Notes: generated from the sequence alone by a model not told the origin. DNA of 64,000 nucleotides from Acidisoma cellulosilyticum (GCF_020621385.1 NZ_JAESVA010000005.1:434001-498000), one strand, 5' to 3'; positions 17,556 through 26,297 are shown, counted from the first letter of the stretch. A program made the numbers and translations.

Positions 17556-18722
17556 TCAAAGATTTTCATCACCACGCATGACACGAAGAAGACGTGCTTC
17601 GCCGGATGTGCCTGGTGTGAAATTGTCAACAGTGAAATCACGATCCTTTAACAAAATGCGACTAAATACTTTTTCTTGATATTGATTGGGTGTCGGCACA
17701 CTACCGGGAGAGCCAACGCGCGAGTAAGCGTATCTAAAAAATCTCATTAAAGCACGAAAGCCATTAGTTCGATTAAGGACATAGCCGCGACCCTGTTCGT
17801 TCCATGCGATAGGCCAACGATTTTTCACAGCCACAAAATAATTGTTGACTATACGTGCAATGTCAATGTCTTTCTCTTCAGAAAACAATAAGCGCAATGG
17901 ATATCTCTGTAAATCATCATTTAAGTAAGTAGGAATTTTTTGTCCTCGGATGAGTTTATCTCGATCAACACGAGGGTCTTTACTAATATAGGAAATAATT
18001 GATTCTACAAAAGTCGCCTGTGTTATCGGTTCAAAAACGCGTCCCTCGGTAGCGATTCCAAGGCGTTTGATTCGCCCAAACAATGGTGAATCACTATCTC
18101 GATCGAGCGCTACCGCTATGTTGTGGCAGGTTTTTTGAGGACTGCGAGAATGAGCTAGGTCATATAAATCGTAGACAAGGCTTTTATTTACCTTAGTCTG
18201 CTCTAAGTTCACCGTTGCAAAAATCTGAGCCTGATCAGCGATATCTGCTCCAACAAAAATAGTCACGGACAAGTCGAATTCGGAAGAAGAAGCATTGAAA
18301 CCATCGAGACCCGCTATGCGGTGTTGCCCGTCTAAGACACGGGCGATTCGAGCGAGATTAATACTTGGTGTCGTTTCTCCTTCAAGACAGTTGCTTATAG
18401 TCATCTTGCGCGCCTCTTCGTCATAGCGCACATAATCTTGCTCGACAGATAAAATGATTGAAGTTGGAAAAGAGGCATCTTTAAAATTTACGTAATCACG
18501 AAGCTTAGCAACGCGCTTTTCGTCAAGTGGGCGTTGAATCCCAAGATATCGTTCAAAATCTCTTTCGTCTCTTAAAACTCTTCTGACATCAAAATAGGTA
18601 ATTGACAGCAGACGTTTGGAGGGGATGGCAGCTATAAATATATCACCAATAGGCTGACGTGCTCGCAAGCACGGAATTTCAAATGTTATCGGATCGAGAT
18701 CATTTGGTGGATCGGAAGTCAT
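17556..18722 (-). CDS. DGQHR domain protein (DndB-like)
   Basis: This 388-residue protein has the hallmark RVLDGQHRIAGL (DGQHR at 131-135), an upstream region QRPLDEKRVAKLRDYV and the following FATVNLEQTKVNKSL (168-182). These belong to the DGQHR/DndB-like group, some members of which repress DNA phosphorothioation clusters or belong to DNA-modification systems; part of the fold is ParB-like. I chose ATG 18722 because it overlaps the upstream stop as ATGA and has GGGAAG at a good distance; ATG 18737 is an alternative. It lies between a membrane protein and a DNA methylase, which points to a role in DNA modification or defence. Its own activity is unknown. Confidence 0.85.
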   Translation of the reverse strand: MTSDPPNDLDPITFEIPCLRARQPIGDIFIAAIPSKRLLSITYFDVRRVLRDERDFERYLGIQRPLDEKRVAKLRDYVNFKDASFPTSIILSVEQDYVRYDEEARKMTISNCLEGETTPSINLARIARVLDGQHRIAGLDGFNASSSEFDLSVTIFVGADIADQAQIFATVNLEQTKVNKSLVYDLYDLAHSRSPQKTCHNIAVALDRDSDSPLFGRIKRLGIATEGRVFEPITQATFVESIISYISKDPRVDRDKLIRGQKIPTYLNDDLQRYPLRLLFSEEKDIDIARIVNNYFVAVKNRWPIAWNEQGRGYVLNRTNGFRALMRFFRYAYSRVGSPGSVPTPNQYQEKVFSRILLKDRDFTVDNFTPGTSGEARLLRVMRGDENL

Positions 18723-19342
18723 TTTTGATCTTCCCATTTCCGAACGAAGTCATTCTCGCTCTTTGCCATCTGCGCAGCTGGGTGGTCCATACTATTGCGA
18801 TAAGCTGTCGCGCAAAAAAATATCAGTGTAGAAAAAAGAAAAGTTATTATAGATACATTGGCTACACTATTGTAGTCGATAAATGTTGATAGTTCATTTT
18901 GGCTAAACAGTGGATTGCGAAGAACAAAAAAGGCAAAGCTTGATAAAATGCAAATTGCAAAACAGACAAATATAAATCCTGCCCCGTAGGGAAATCGAAT
19001 CGAATACAATTTTAGCGGATGACCTGACACGCTATCGCTATTTCTCACGCCATAGCCTTTGGTAATAATGTAGATCAAAGGGCCAACCAAAGCCGCCGAT
19101 AAGAGAAACAATTCTCCAGTTCTAATGCCTTCCCATGCACTTACTGCGACTTTGAAAATTGCATGGCTTAAAAGGGGCAGAAGCCACAAAGGCATAGTAG
19201 AAAAAATAGTGGCAACGACTACTTCGATAATGGCATCTGAAATCTCGTCCCGAGAGCAATAGGAAAGACGCCCGATAAAGGGACAGAATTTAATCCCGTC
19301 CAGGAGACGGGAACAAATAGCCTTGGCTTGCTCTCCGCCCAA
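18719..19342 (-). CDS. Four-helix membrane protein of unknown function
   Basis: I do not recognise this 207-residue protein. It has about four hydrophobic segments (roughly 37-58, 76-94, 119-141 and 160-180), a short cysteine-containing N-terminus and a charged C-terminal tail. The start is TTG at 19342, supported by AGAGGG at 19349-19354 with a six-base spacer and by an in-frame stop just upstream; no ATG exists before the first membrane segment. Being first in the operon with a DGQHR protein and a DNA methylase, it could be a membrane effector or sensor of a defence module. That role is inference. Confidence 0.75.
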   Translation of the reverse strand: MGGEQAKAICSRLLDGIKFCPFIGRLSYCSRDEISDAIIEVVVATIFSTMPLWLLPLLSHAIFKVAVSAWEGIRTGELFLLSAALVGPLIYIITKGYGVRNSDSVSGHPLKLYSIRFPYGAGFIFVCFAICILSSFAFFVLRNPLFSQNELSTFIDYNSVANVSIITFLFSTLIFFCATAYRNSMDHPAAQMAKSENDFVRKWEDQK

Positions 19343-19460
19343 AATACGCCCTCTGCCGTGTCACAAATCAAATTATTGTAGCTTCACAAACAATAATGTA
19401 GGCCCCTTGTGGGCTAGTCAAGACGACTTAGGCGCTGGACTTTGACACGGCCGCGCTTTG
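19343..19460 (-). promoter_or_regulatory. Upstream region of the AT-rich operon with inverted repeat
   Basis: Just upstream of the TTG start lies an inverted repeat ATTATTG (19372-19378) and CAATAAT (19391-19397) with a 12-base loop. Read leftward, a TACAAT resembling a -10 box overlaps one arm. An operator overlapping the promoter would suit autoregulation, as reported for DndB-type proteins, but no binding evidence can be read from sequence. Confidence 0.4.
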
Positions 19461-19574
19461 CTGCTTGGTCGTATGTAATAATTAACCTTGCGGCGAATGA
19501 AATTTTGTGCCGCGGGGTTGGCTGGCTACGCAATTTAGCCTGCCACGGTTCAATATTCGTCGCGCTTTAGACAC

Positions 19575-19606
19575 AAAAATACGCCACGCCCTTTCGGGAC
19601 ATGGCG
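19575..19606 (-). terminator. Rho-independent terminator of the NCS1 permease gene
   Basis: In the leftward transcript a ten-pair stem with one bulged base (plus-strand arms CGCCACGCCC at 19582-19591 and GGGACATGGCG at 19596-19606) closes on a GAAA tetraloop and is followed by a run of five uridines (19575-19579). It starts about 30 bases after the permease stop codon. Confidence 0.85.
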
Positions 19607-19635
19607 CTTACGCGAGGCGCCGCAGAGACTGAAAA

Positions 19636-21090
19636 TCAGCTGCGCATCTTCGAAATCGCCGTATAGATCACGGCCGCGAGGATGCCACCGATGAACAGCG
19701 AGAAGGTCGCGATCTGGCCGGGGATGAAGTTCAGCGCAATCGCAATCAGCGTCGCGGGCACAACGGCCATCACCGCCACCGGATTGACGCCGCCCTGATA
19801 CCAATAGGTATTGCCGGGACGGTCGCTGAACAAAGCCGGCACATCCACTTTCTGCATCTTCACCAGATAATAGTCGGCGAGCAGAATGCCATACAGCGGC
19901 CCGATGGCGGCAGCCAGCAGATCGACCGTGTAATGGATCGCCGCCGGGTTGCTGAACAGGTTCCAGGGCGTCAGGAAGATCGAACCGACAGCCGCGATCA
20001 TGCCGCCCATGCGGAAGCTGATGCGGCTGGGCCAGACATTGGAGAAGTCGAAGGCCGGCGAGACGAAATTCGCCACGATATTGATGCCGATCGTCGCCGT
20101 CACGAAGGTAAAAGCGCCGAGCAGGGCGACGGCGGTATTGCCGATACGGCCGACCGTAATGACAGGGTCGGTGATCATCTTGCCGAAGACCGGAATGGTC
20201 CCCGAGACGACGACGACGGTGATGATGGAGAAGAACAGGAAATTGACCGGCAGACCCCATAGATTGCCGCGCTTCACATCCTTGTAGCTTCTGCAATAAC
20301 GCGCGAAATCGGCAAAATTCAGTGTGGGACCCGCGAAATAGCCGGCAACGAGGGCGATGGCGACGATCATTTCCCACACGACCGCAGTACCGTGCAGATG
20401 CGTCGCCGACAGATCAAAGCTGATATTGCCCATGCCCGCCACTTCGACGATCCAGAGGGCGAGGGCGATCATCACCGCATAGACGGCAGGGCCTGCCCAG
20501 TCGATGAAGCGCTTGATGCTCTCCATGCCGCTCCAGAAAACAATCGCCTGCAGCACCCAGACGAGCAGGAAGCTCAGCCAACCCAGACCGTCCAGCCCGA
20601 CGAAGCTGGAATGGCTCATACTCTGCATGCCGGGGAAGAATTTCAGCAGCACGATCTCGAGCGCGCCGGAGGCCAGATAGGTCTGAATGCCGTACCAGAC
20701 GACGGCGATCAGCCCGCGAATGATGGCCGCGATATTCGCGCCATAGACGCCGAAGGAGATGCGCGCCACCACCGCATAAGGCACGCCGGCATTCTGCCCG
20801 GCCTTGCCGAGAAGATTGGCGAAGACCTGAACGATGGAAATGCCGACGAGCAGGCAAATCAACACCTGCCAGCCGGTCAGGCCCAGTGCGAACAGCGAGG
20901 CCGCAAAAACATAGCCGCCGACGCTATGCACGTCCGCCATCCAGAAGGCGAAGATATTGTACCAGGTCCAGTGCTGGGTTTTTTCACGCGCGGCGCCACT
21001 GCCGTCGCGGGCGAGGGGTGCCAGATCATCATTATAGAGCCGGTCCGAATAGGCGGCCGGAATATCATGGGGGGATGTCGCGACACTCAT
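19636..21090 (-). CDS. NCS1-family nucleobase:cation symporter
   Basis: This 484-residue inner-membrane protein has about twelve hydrophobic segments and matches the NCS1 family (cytosine, allantoin, hydantoin, thiamine-type permeases). Typical stretches are TWYNIFAFWMADVHSVGGY near residue 42, an aromatic-rich AVVWYGIQTYL near 148, and FADFARYCRS near 265. The N-terminus MSVATSPHDIP is hydrophilic and cytoplasmic. It is a single-gene unit with its own terminator and is transcribed away from the class II aldolase gene. The nucleobase or related substrate cannot be decided here. Confidence 0.88.
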   Translation of the reverse strand: MSVATSPHDIPAAYSDRLYNDDLAPLARDGSGAAREKTQHWTWYNIFAFWMADVHSVGGYVFAASLFALGLTGWQVLICLLVGISIVQVFANLLGKAGQNAGVPYAVVARISFGVYGANIAAIIRGLIAVVWYGIQTYLASGALEIVLLKFFPGMQSMSHSSFVGLDGLGWLSFLLVWVLQAIVFWSGMESIKRFIDWAGPAVYAVMIALALWIVEVAGMGNISFDLSATHLHGTAVVWEMIVAIALVAGYFAGPTLNFADFARYCRSYKDVKRGNLWGLPVNFLFFSIITVVVVSGTIPVFGKMITDPVITVGRIGNTAVALLGAFTFVTATIGINIVANFVSPAFDFSNVWPSRISFRMGGMIAAVGSIFLTPWNLFSNPAAIHYTVDLLAAAIGPLYGILLADYYLVKMQKVDVPALFSDRPGNTYWYQGGVNPVAVMAVVPATLIAIALNFIPGQIATFSLFIGGILAAVIYTAISKMRS

Positions 21091-21350
21091 GGCGCGTCTC
21101 CCAGCCGGCGCGCTGTGCGCCTGTTGTTCTTTTCCGCCATCATCAGAGGGCTCCTTGCAATGACATGCATTATGGAGCCGCGCGACTAGTGTGACCTTCC
21201 TGTGACCAAGCTACCCGAAACCATGCCTCTGTCCAGAAATTTCAACCAAACTGTGTACACTTTTTGTGGCTGGTCGCCTGCGACTTGCCGCGCCTGGGGT
21301 GACGATGCCAAGCTTGCGGCTGGAATGCAGCTTCAGGGACGTGCCGCTTC
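21091..21350. promoter_or_regulatory. Divergent intergenic region between NCS1 permease and class II aldolase
   Basis: This gap serves both starts. It contains the perfect eight-base palindrome GTGTACAC (21253-21260) within CTGTGTACACTTTT, which resembles operators of FadR/GntR-type regulators but is too short to assign. I see no clear promoter boxes or small gene here. Confidence 0.3.
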
Positions 21351-22142
21351 ATGGCTCATGAATTCTCGACCGCCGGCCAGTATGCCGGCGCCAATAGTCT
21401 GGGTGAGATTGACCAGGCGGCGCTGCGTCAGGCGCGGATCGATCTGGCGGCTTGTTTCCGCATGGCCGCGAAACTGGGGCTGGAGGAGGGGATCTGCAAC
21501 CATTTCTCCGCTCTCGTGCCGGGGCGGGATGATCTGTTCCTCGTCAATCCTTATGGCCTCGCCTTTCGGGAAATCACCGCCTCCAGCCTGCTGGTCTGCG
21601 ATTTCCACGGCAATGTGCTGGAAGGCGAGGGCAAGCCGGAAGCGACCGCCTTCTTCATCCATGCGCGTCTGCACAAGCTGCTGCCGCGCGCCCGCGCTGC
21701 CTTCCATACCCATATGCCCAATGCGACCGCGCTCAGCATGGTCGAAGGCGAACCCTTCGTCTGGGCCGGGCAGACCGCGCTAAAGTTCTACGGCCGTACG
21801 GCGGTGGACGATGCCTATAACGGTCTGGCACTGGACGAGGCGGAAGGCGACCGCATCGCCGGGTCCATGGGGGACGCCGATATCGTTTTCCTGCGCAACC
21901 ATGGCGTGATGGTCACGGGTGCCTCCATCGCGGAAGCCTGGGACGATCTCTATTACCTGGAACGGGCGGCGGAGGTGCAGGTCAAGGCGCTGTCGACCGG
22001 CCGCAAACTGGTGCCGGTGCCGGCCGATATCGCGGCCCGCACGGCGGCGCAGATGCGCGAGGGTGACGCGGAATCCGCGCGTCTCCATCTGGACAGCGTC
22101 AAGCGCGTGCTGCGGCAGGACGATCCGGCTTTTGCGACGTAA
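21351..22142 (+). CDS. Class II aldolase/adducin family protein
   Basis: This 263-residue protein has the zinc-binding pattern HTHMPN (H119, H121) and the later histidine H184 in FLRNHGVMVTG, together with EGICNHFS at 46-53. These are features of the fuculose-phosphate aldolase/RhaD fold. The family includes true aldolases, epimerases and uncharacterised bacterial proteins close to adducin heads; this one is of the last kind and its substrate is unknown. It lies 72 bases before an AtoE-type transporter gene in the same direction. Confidence 0.87.
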   Translation: MAHEFSTAGQYAGANSLGEIDQAALRQARIDLAACFRMAAKLGLEEGICNHFSALVPGRDDLFLVNPYGLAFREITASSLLVCDFHGNVLEGEGKPEATAFFIHARLHKLLPRARAAFHTHMPNATALSMVEGEPFVWAGQTALKFYGRTAVDDAYNGLALDEAEGDRIAGSMGDADIVFLRNHGVMVTGASIAEAWDDLYYLERAAEVQVKALSTGRKLVPVPADIAARTAAQMREGDAESARLHLDSVKRVLRQDDPAFAT

Positions 22143-22214
22143 GACCCGCGCAACCTCCCCAACCGCCCGAAAATCAGGCAGGAAGGGAGAATAGTCGGGG
22201 AAACGAATCGGATA

Positions 22215-23582
22215 ATGAGCCAGAACGCCGCGCGACCAGCATCGCCACTCGCCCGCATCACCGGGGTTTTCGTCTATCTGTTCGAGCGGCTGCTGCCGGA
22301 ACCCTTCGTTTTCGCCATTCTGCTGACGCTCCTGACCGCCTTGCTCGCTTTCATCTTCGCGCCGAAGAACACGGTGACGGAGGTGCTGACAGGCTGGTAC
22401 GGCGGTATTTTCCAGATCTTCCCCTTTGCCTTCCAGATGGTGCTGATCCTGGTGACGGGCTATGCGCTGACCAGCGCGCCGCCGGTATCGGCCCTGCTGC
22501 GGCGGATCGCGGCCATCCCCCGCACGCCGCGCGGTGCCGTGGCGCTGACGGTCTTCGTCGGCCTTACCACCGTCACGCTCAACTGGGGTTTCGGTCTCGT
22601 CGCCTCGGCCGTCTTCGCCCGCGAAATCGCCAAGCGCCATCGGCTGGATTTCGCCTGGCTGCTGGCCGGCGCCTATAGCGGTTTCCTGATGTTCCCGCCC
22701 GGCCTGTCCAGTTCCATCGCGCTGGCCGAGGCCACGCCGGGGTCGCCGCTCAATATCACGCAGAAGCTGACGGGGGAGATCGTGCCCCTCAGCCATTCCC
22801 TGCTGGCGCCCTTCAACCTTGTGCCCTCCATCCTGCTCTTCATCATCCTGCCTTGGCTCTTCAGCCGCATGGAACCGCCGGAGGCGGAGATGCAGCCGGC
22901 CGATCAGGCGCGTCTGGCGAAGGAGGACGAGCCCAAGCCGCGTGTGGAAGCCAGCGGTCTGGCGGGCGTGCTGGATCGCGCCTGGATTCTGAACCTCGCC
23001 CTTGTCGTCGCGGCCTTCGGCTATATCGGCATGCAGCTTGCGCACGGAACCTTCCATCTCGACATCAATACGCTGATCCTGATTTTCCTCGCCCTTGGCC
23101 TGCTGCTGCATTGGCGCCCGATCGCCTATGTCGATGCGGTGAACGGCGCGGCGCGGGTCACGGGGTCGTTGCTGCTGCAATACCCGATCTATGGCGGCAT
23201 CATGGGGATGATGACGGCGACGGGCCTGGCCGGTGTCATCGCCAAATGGTTCATCGTCATCTCGACGCCCATGACTTTGCCCTTCTGGGCCTTCATCTCC
23301 TCCATCATCATCAGCCTTTTCGTGCCGAGCGGCGGCGGACATTGGGCGGTGCAGGGGCCCTTCATCGTGCCGGCAGCGGTCGCCCTTCACGTCAATCAGG
23401 CGGCGGCGGCCCAGGCGGTGGGTTACGGTGAGGCGGTCGCCAATATGATCCAGCCCTTCTGGGCGCTGCCCTTGCTCGCCATCGCCGGTATCGGCATGCG
23501 GCGCGTGCTGGGCTTCACGGTGATGAGCTTCTTTGTCTCCTTCATCGTTTTCGGCGCTTCCGTTCTCTTCCTCGTCCGGTGA
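22215..23582 (+). CDS. atoE: Short-chain fatty acid transporter (AtoE family)
   Basis: This 455-residue inner-membrane protein matches the AtoE family, which imports short-chain fatty acids such as acetoacetate and butyrate. Features are the N-terminal LLPEPFVFAILLTLLTALLA, LNWGFGLVASAVFARE near 117-132, FLMFPPGLSSSIALAEATPG and the C-terminal VPSGGGHWAVQGPF. About ten membrane segments are visible. The gene overlaps the following beta-lactamase start by four bases (GTGA), so the two are co-transcribed and translationally coupled. Confidence 0.88.
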   Translation: MSQNAARPASPLARITGVFVYLFERLLPEPFVFAILLTLLTALLAFIFAPKNTVTEVLTGWYGGIFQIFPFAFQMVLILVTGYALTSAPPVSALLRRIAAIPRTPRGAVALTVFVGLTTVTLNWGFGLVASAVFAREIAKRHRLDFAWLLAGAYSGFLMFPPGLSSSIALAEATPGSPLNITQKLTGEIVPLSHSLLAPFNLVPSILLFIILPWLFSRMEPPEAEMQPADQARLAKEDEPKPRVEASGLAGVLDRAWILNLALVVAAFGYIGMQLAHGTFHLDINTLILIFLALGLLLHWRPIAYVDAVNGAARVTGSLLLQYPIYGGIMGMMTATGLAGVIAKWFIVISTPMTLPFWAFISSIIISLFVPSGGGHWAVQGPFIVPAAVALHVNQAAAAQAVGYGEAVANMIQPFWALPLLAIAGIGMRRVLGFTVMSFFVSFIVFGASVLFLVR

Positions 23583-24442
23583 TCTCCTTCACCACGCGTC
23601 GCGCCATGATGGCGACGGTTATCGCGGTCGCGGCGTCACCGGCCCGCGCCGCGACCGCGACGGATGCCATTGCCGCATTGGAAAGACAGAATGGCGGCCG
23701 GCTAGGGGTTTTCGCCGTTGATACCGGCACCAGGCGCAGCATCGCCTATCGGGCCGGGGAAAGATTCCCCCTGTGCAGCACGCATAAGCTGCTGACGGTG
23801 GCTGCCGTGCTGCATCGTGTGGACGAAGGCAAGATCACGCTCGACCGGCCTGTGCCGTATGGTCAGGCCGACCTGCTCGACTATGCGCCGATCACGCGCA
23901 AGAATCTCGGCGCTGGTTTCATGACGGCCGGTGCGCTCTGCGCTGCCGCGATTGATTGGAGCGACAATACGGCCGAGGACCTGCTGCTGGGGCTGATCGG
24001 CGGAGCGCAGGGCTGGACGCGCTTTGCCCGTTCGCTCGGGGACAAGACATCGCGGCTGGACCGGACGGAGCCGACGCTGAACACCGCCATCCCCGGCGAT
24101 CCGCGTGATACCACGACGCCGGAAGCGATGGTGGCAGACCTTGACGCTGTCCTGCTGGGCGATGCGCTTCGCACAGCATCCCGCGCGCAACTCAATGCCT
24201 GGCTGCTGTCGAGTTCCATCGACGGCAATCTGATCCGGGCCGGCCTGCCGCAGGGCTGGCGCGTGGGTGACAAATCAGGCTCCGGCGGGCATGGCACGCG
24301 CAACGATATCGGCATCATATACCCGCCCAACGCGGCGCCGATCCTGGCAGCGGTCTATTATACGGAGACGACGCAACCGCTGGCTGGGCGGGAGAAGCTG
24401 ATCGCCGAGACGGGGCGGATTATCGCTCAGGCGTTCGGCTAA
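23579..24442 (+). CDS. bla: Class A beta-lactamase
   Basis: This 287-residue secreted serine beta-lactamase hydrolyses the beta-lactam ring in the periplasm. Motifs are the active serine STHK (67-70), SDN (128-130), the omega-loop glutamate in RTEPTLN (E164) and KSG (232-234) in place of the more common KTG; serine is tolerated there. The N-terminus has consecutive arginines (TTRRAMM) before a hydrophobic stretch, so Tat export is possible. The start is GTG inside the atoE stop; ATG 23606 is an alternative. Coupling to a fatty acid transporter is unusual. Confidence 0.9.
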   Translation: MISFTTRRAMMATVIAVAASPARAATATDAIAALERQNGGRLGVFAVDTGTRRSIAYRAGERFPLCSTHKLLTVAAVLHRVDEGKITLDRPVPYGQADLLDYAPITRKNLGAGFMTAGALCAAAIDWSDNTAEDLLLGLIGGAQGWTRFARSLGDKTSRLDRTEPTLNTAIPGDPRDTTTPEAMVADLDAVLLGDALRTASRAQLNAWLLSSSIDGNLIRAGLPQGWRVGDKSGSGGHGTRNDIGIIYPPNAAPILAAVYYTETTQPLAGREKLIAETGRIIAQAFG

Positions 24443-25335
24443 AACGCCGCCGTCTCGAAAATCCCCACGATCCAATCGAGAAAAACCCGCAGGCGCGGCG
24501 CCAGTTGGCGGTTCTGCGGATACAAAGCCGAGAGCAGCGTCGGTGTCGGCGGAAAGTCAGGCAGCACCTGCAACAGCGCGCCGCTGGCGAGGTCCGGTGC
24601 GAAGCGGTAGCGCGGCGCCTGCACCAGCCCGAAGCCGAGGCGCGCAAGCTCGGCCATCGTATCCAAGTTGCCGACCGTCACCCGGCTGGTCAGCCGCATG
24701 GTCCGCAGCACGCCGTTATGCATGAATTCCAGCGGCAAGGTTTCGCCCGTGCGGGAGGAGACGAAGCCCACCATGCGGTGATGGTCCGCCAGTTCGTCCG
24801 GCGTCTTCGGCATACCGTGAGCGGCGATATAGGACGGGCTTGCGACCGTCACCTCCTCGATCAGCCCAAGGCGGCGGATGATCATGCTGCTGTCGGTCGG
24901 GTCGCCGGCGCGGATGACGCAATCCACGCCCTCGCGCACCAGATCGATCAGCCGGTCGCCTTGGCCCAGATGTAGGTCGATCAGCGGATAGCGCGCCATG
25001 AAAGCGGGCAGATGCGGCAGCAGAAAGCTGCGCGTCAGCTGACTATTGGCGTCCACCCGCAGTAACCCGCGCGGCCGCGCATCCCGAAAACTATTCTCAG
25101 CCTCATCCAGATCGAGAAGCAGCGCCAGGCAGCGCTGATAGTAGCTCTGACCGTCCAGCGTGGGGGCCACATGCCGCGTCGTGCGTTCCAACAGCCGGAC
25201 ACCCAGATGCGCTTCCAGATCCTTGATCGCCTCGGTCGCGGTCGATCGCGGCAGGCCGATATCGGCAGCGGCGGCGGTAAAACTGCCACGCTCCACCACG
25301 CGAATGAAAAGGCGCATGCGGTCGATCCGGTCCAT
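24439..25335 (-). CDS. LysR-family transcriptional regulator
   Basis: This 298-residue regulator has the winged helix-turn-helix (FTAAAADIGLPRSTATEAIK near 18-37) and the effector-binding domain from about 90. It is divergent from the SDR gene at 25439 with 103 bases between starts and probably controls it. Its end overlaps the convergent beta-lactamase end by four bases. It belongs to the branch with RxTRHVAPT after the recognition helix, common among regulators of SDR or quinone-reductase genes. Confidence 0.92.
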   Translation of the reverse strand: MDRIDRMRLFIRVVERGSFTAAAADIGLPRSTATEAIKDLEAHLGVRLLERTTRHVAPTLDGQSYYQRCLALLLDLDEAENSFRDARPRGLLRVDANSQLTRSFLLPHLPAFMARYPLIDLHLGQGDRLIDLVREGVDCVIRAGDPTDSSMIIRRLGLIEEVTVASPSYIAAHGMPKTPDELADHHRMVGFVSSRTGETLPLEFMHNGVLRTMRLTSRVTVGNLDTMAELARLGFGLVQAPRYRFAPDLASGALLQVLPDFPPTPTLLSALYPQNRQLAPRLRVFLDWIVGIFETAAF

Positions 25336-25438
25336 GACGCATTATTCGCCACAGCCGAACACTCTTGCCAAGATGGCCAGGATTATCCAGGCATCGAAGA
25401 AGCCTATCTCTGCGGTCAACACATGCAGGAGACAGTCG

Positions 25439-26179
25439 ATGACTGAGACAAAACAGCGCACGGCGATCGTGACCGGTGGCTCCAAAGGCATCGGCGCTGC
25501 CATTGCCCAGCGCCTCGCGCGCGACGGGATCGCCGTCGTCGTGAATTACAGCCGGGGGCGCAGCGAGGCCGAGCAGGTGGTCAGTGCCATCGAAAGTGCC
25601 GGCGGCCGCGCCGTCGCGGTTCAGGCCGATCTCGGCGCGGCTAATGGCGTCATCACGCTGTTCGACGCGGCGGAGCAGGCTTTCGGTGGCGTCGATATCC
25701 TGGTGAACAATGCCGGCATGATGACGCTCGGCGCGATCGCCGAGGTGACGGATGCGGAGTTCGAGGCGCAGCTGGCGTTGAATATCGGCGGCGTCTTTCG
25801 CGGCATGCGGGAGGGGGCCAGGCGTCTGCGTGACGGTGGGCGCATCATCAGCTTCTCCTCCAGCGTCGTCGGCCTCTATCAGCCCGGCTACGGCGTCTAT
25901 GCCGGCACCAAGGCAGCGGTCGAGGCCATGACCCATATCCTGGCGAAGGAAACGGCCAAGCGCGGCATCACCGTCAATGTCGTCGCCCCCGGTCCGGTCG
26001 AGACGCAGCTGTTTCTGGACGGCAAGAGTGAGGCGCAGCTGAAGGCCATCGCCGGCATGAACCCCTTCGGCCGTCTGGGCCAGCCGGAGGATATCGCCCA
26101 TGTCGTCGCGTTTCTGGCCGGCGCGGAGAGTGGATGGATCAACGGTCAGATTATCCGCGCCAATGGTGGCGTGATCTGA
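25439..26179 (+). CDS. SDR-family oxidoreductase
   Basis: This 246-residue classical short-chain dehydrogenase has TGGSKGIG (12-19), NNAG (90-93), serines at 140-142 and YAGTK with Y154 and K158. The start ATG 25439 follows AGGAGACAG and gives the standard N-terminus; the open frame continues upstream but only as antisense of the LysR gene. Serine and arginine after the second strand (NYSRGRS) suggest NADPH use. The divergent LysR gene is the likely regulator. Such pairs often act on reactive carbonyls; substrate unknown. Confidence 0.9.
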   Translation: MTETKQRTAIVTGGSKGIGAAIAQRLARDGIAVVVNYSRGRSEAEQVVSAIESAGGRAVAVQADLGAANGVITLFDAAEQAFGGVDILVNNAGMMTLGAIAEVTDAEFEAQLALNIGGVFRGMREGARRLRDGGRIISFSSSVVGLYQPGYGVYAGTKAAVEAMTHILAKETAKRGITVNVVAPGPVETQLFLDGKSEAQLKAIAGMNPFGRLGQPEDIAHVVAFLAGAESGWINGQIIRANGGVI

Positions 26180-26210
26180 TGCAGTCGGATTTTCGGAGGG
26201 AGAATAGGAA

Positions 26211-26255
26211 ATGTTTTTCGTGAATTTCAAGCTGCCGCAATCATACGGATCTTAA
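26211..26255 (+). other. Possible 14-residue ORF behind a strong ribosome site
   Basis: An unusually good ribosome-binding region (GGAGGGAGAATAGGAA, 26195-26210) precedes an ATG that opens a 14-codon frame (MFFVNFKLPQSYGS) and a TAA. It is 31 bases after the SDR stop. It may be the remaining start of a deleted gene. A GC-rich hairpin (26260-26297) follows directly. Confidence 0.3.
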
Positions 26256-26259
26256 GCGT

Positions 26260-26297
26260 GGGGCTGCTGCTGCTGCGTTAGCCAATGCAGCAGCCCC
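26260..26297. terminator. GC-rich hairpin between convergent genes, possible terminator
   Basis: GGGGCTGCTGC (26260-26270) and GCAGCAGCCCC (26287-26297) can form an eleven-pair stem with a 16-base loop. It lies between the SDR operon end and the small leftward gene, so it may stop both transcripts, but no clear uridine run follows on either side. Confidence 0.45.

Larger units (their letters stand above)
16690..19560. other. AT-rich genomic island carrying a three-gene leftward operon
   Basis: Base composition drops sharply here compared with both flanks: adenine and thymine dominate, and the three genes use AT-ending codons that are rare elsewhere. The island starts just after the decayed hydrolase and ends before the NCS1 permease terminator. 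I see no integrase, tRNA or clear flanking direct repeat, so the mode of entry is unknown. All three genes point left and are packed with an ATGA overlap and a 21-base gap. Confidence 0.8.

Noticed and set aside
21780-23390. A 536-codon leftward open frame opposite the class II aldolase and atoE.
   Set aside because: It is antisense to a membrane transporter with clear motifs and has the charged, low-complexity composition of such artefacts.
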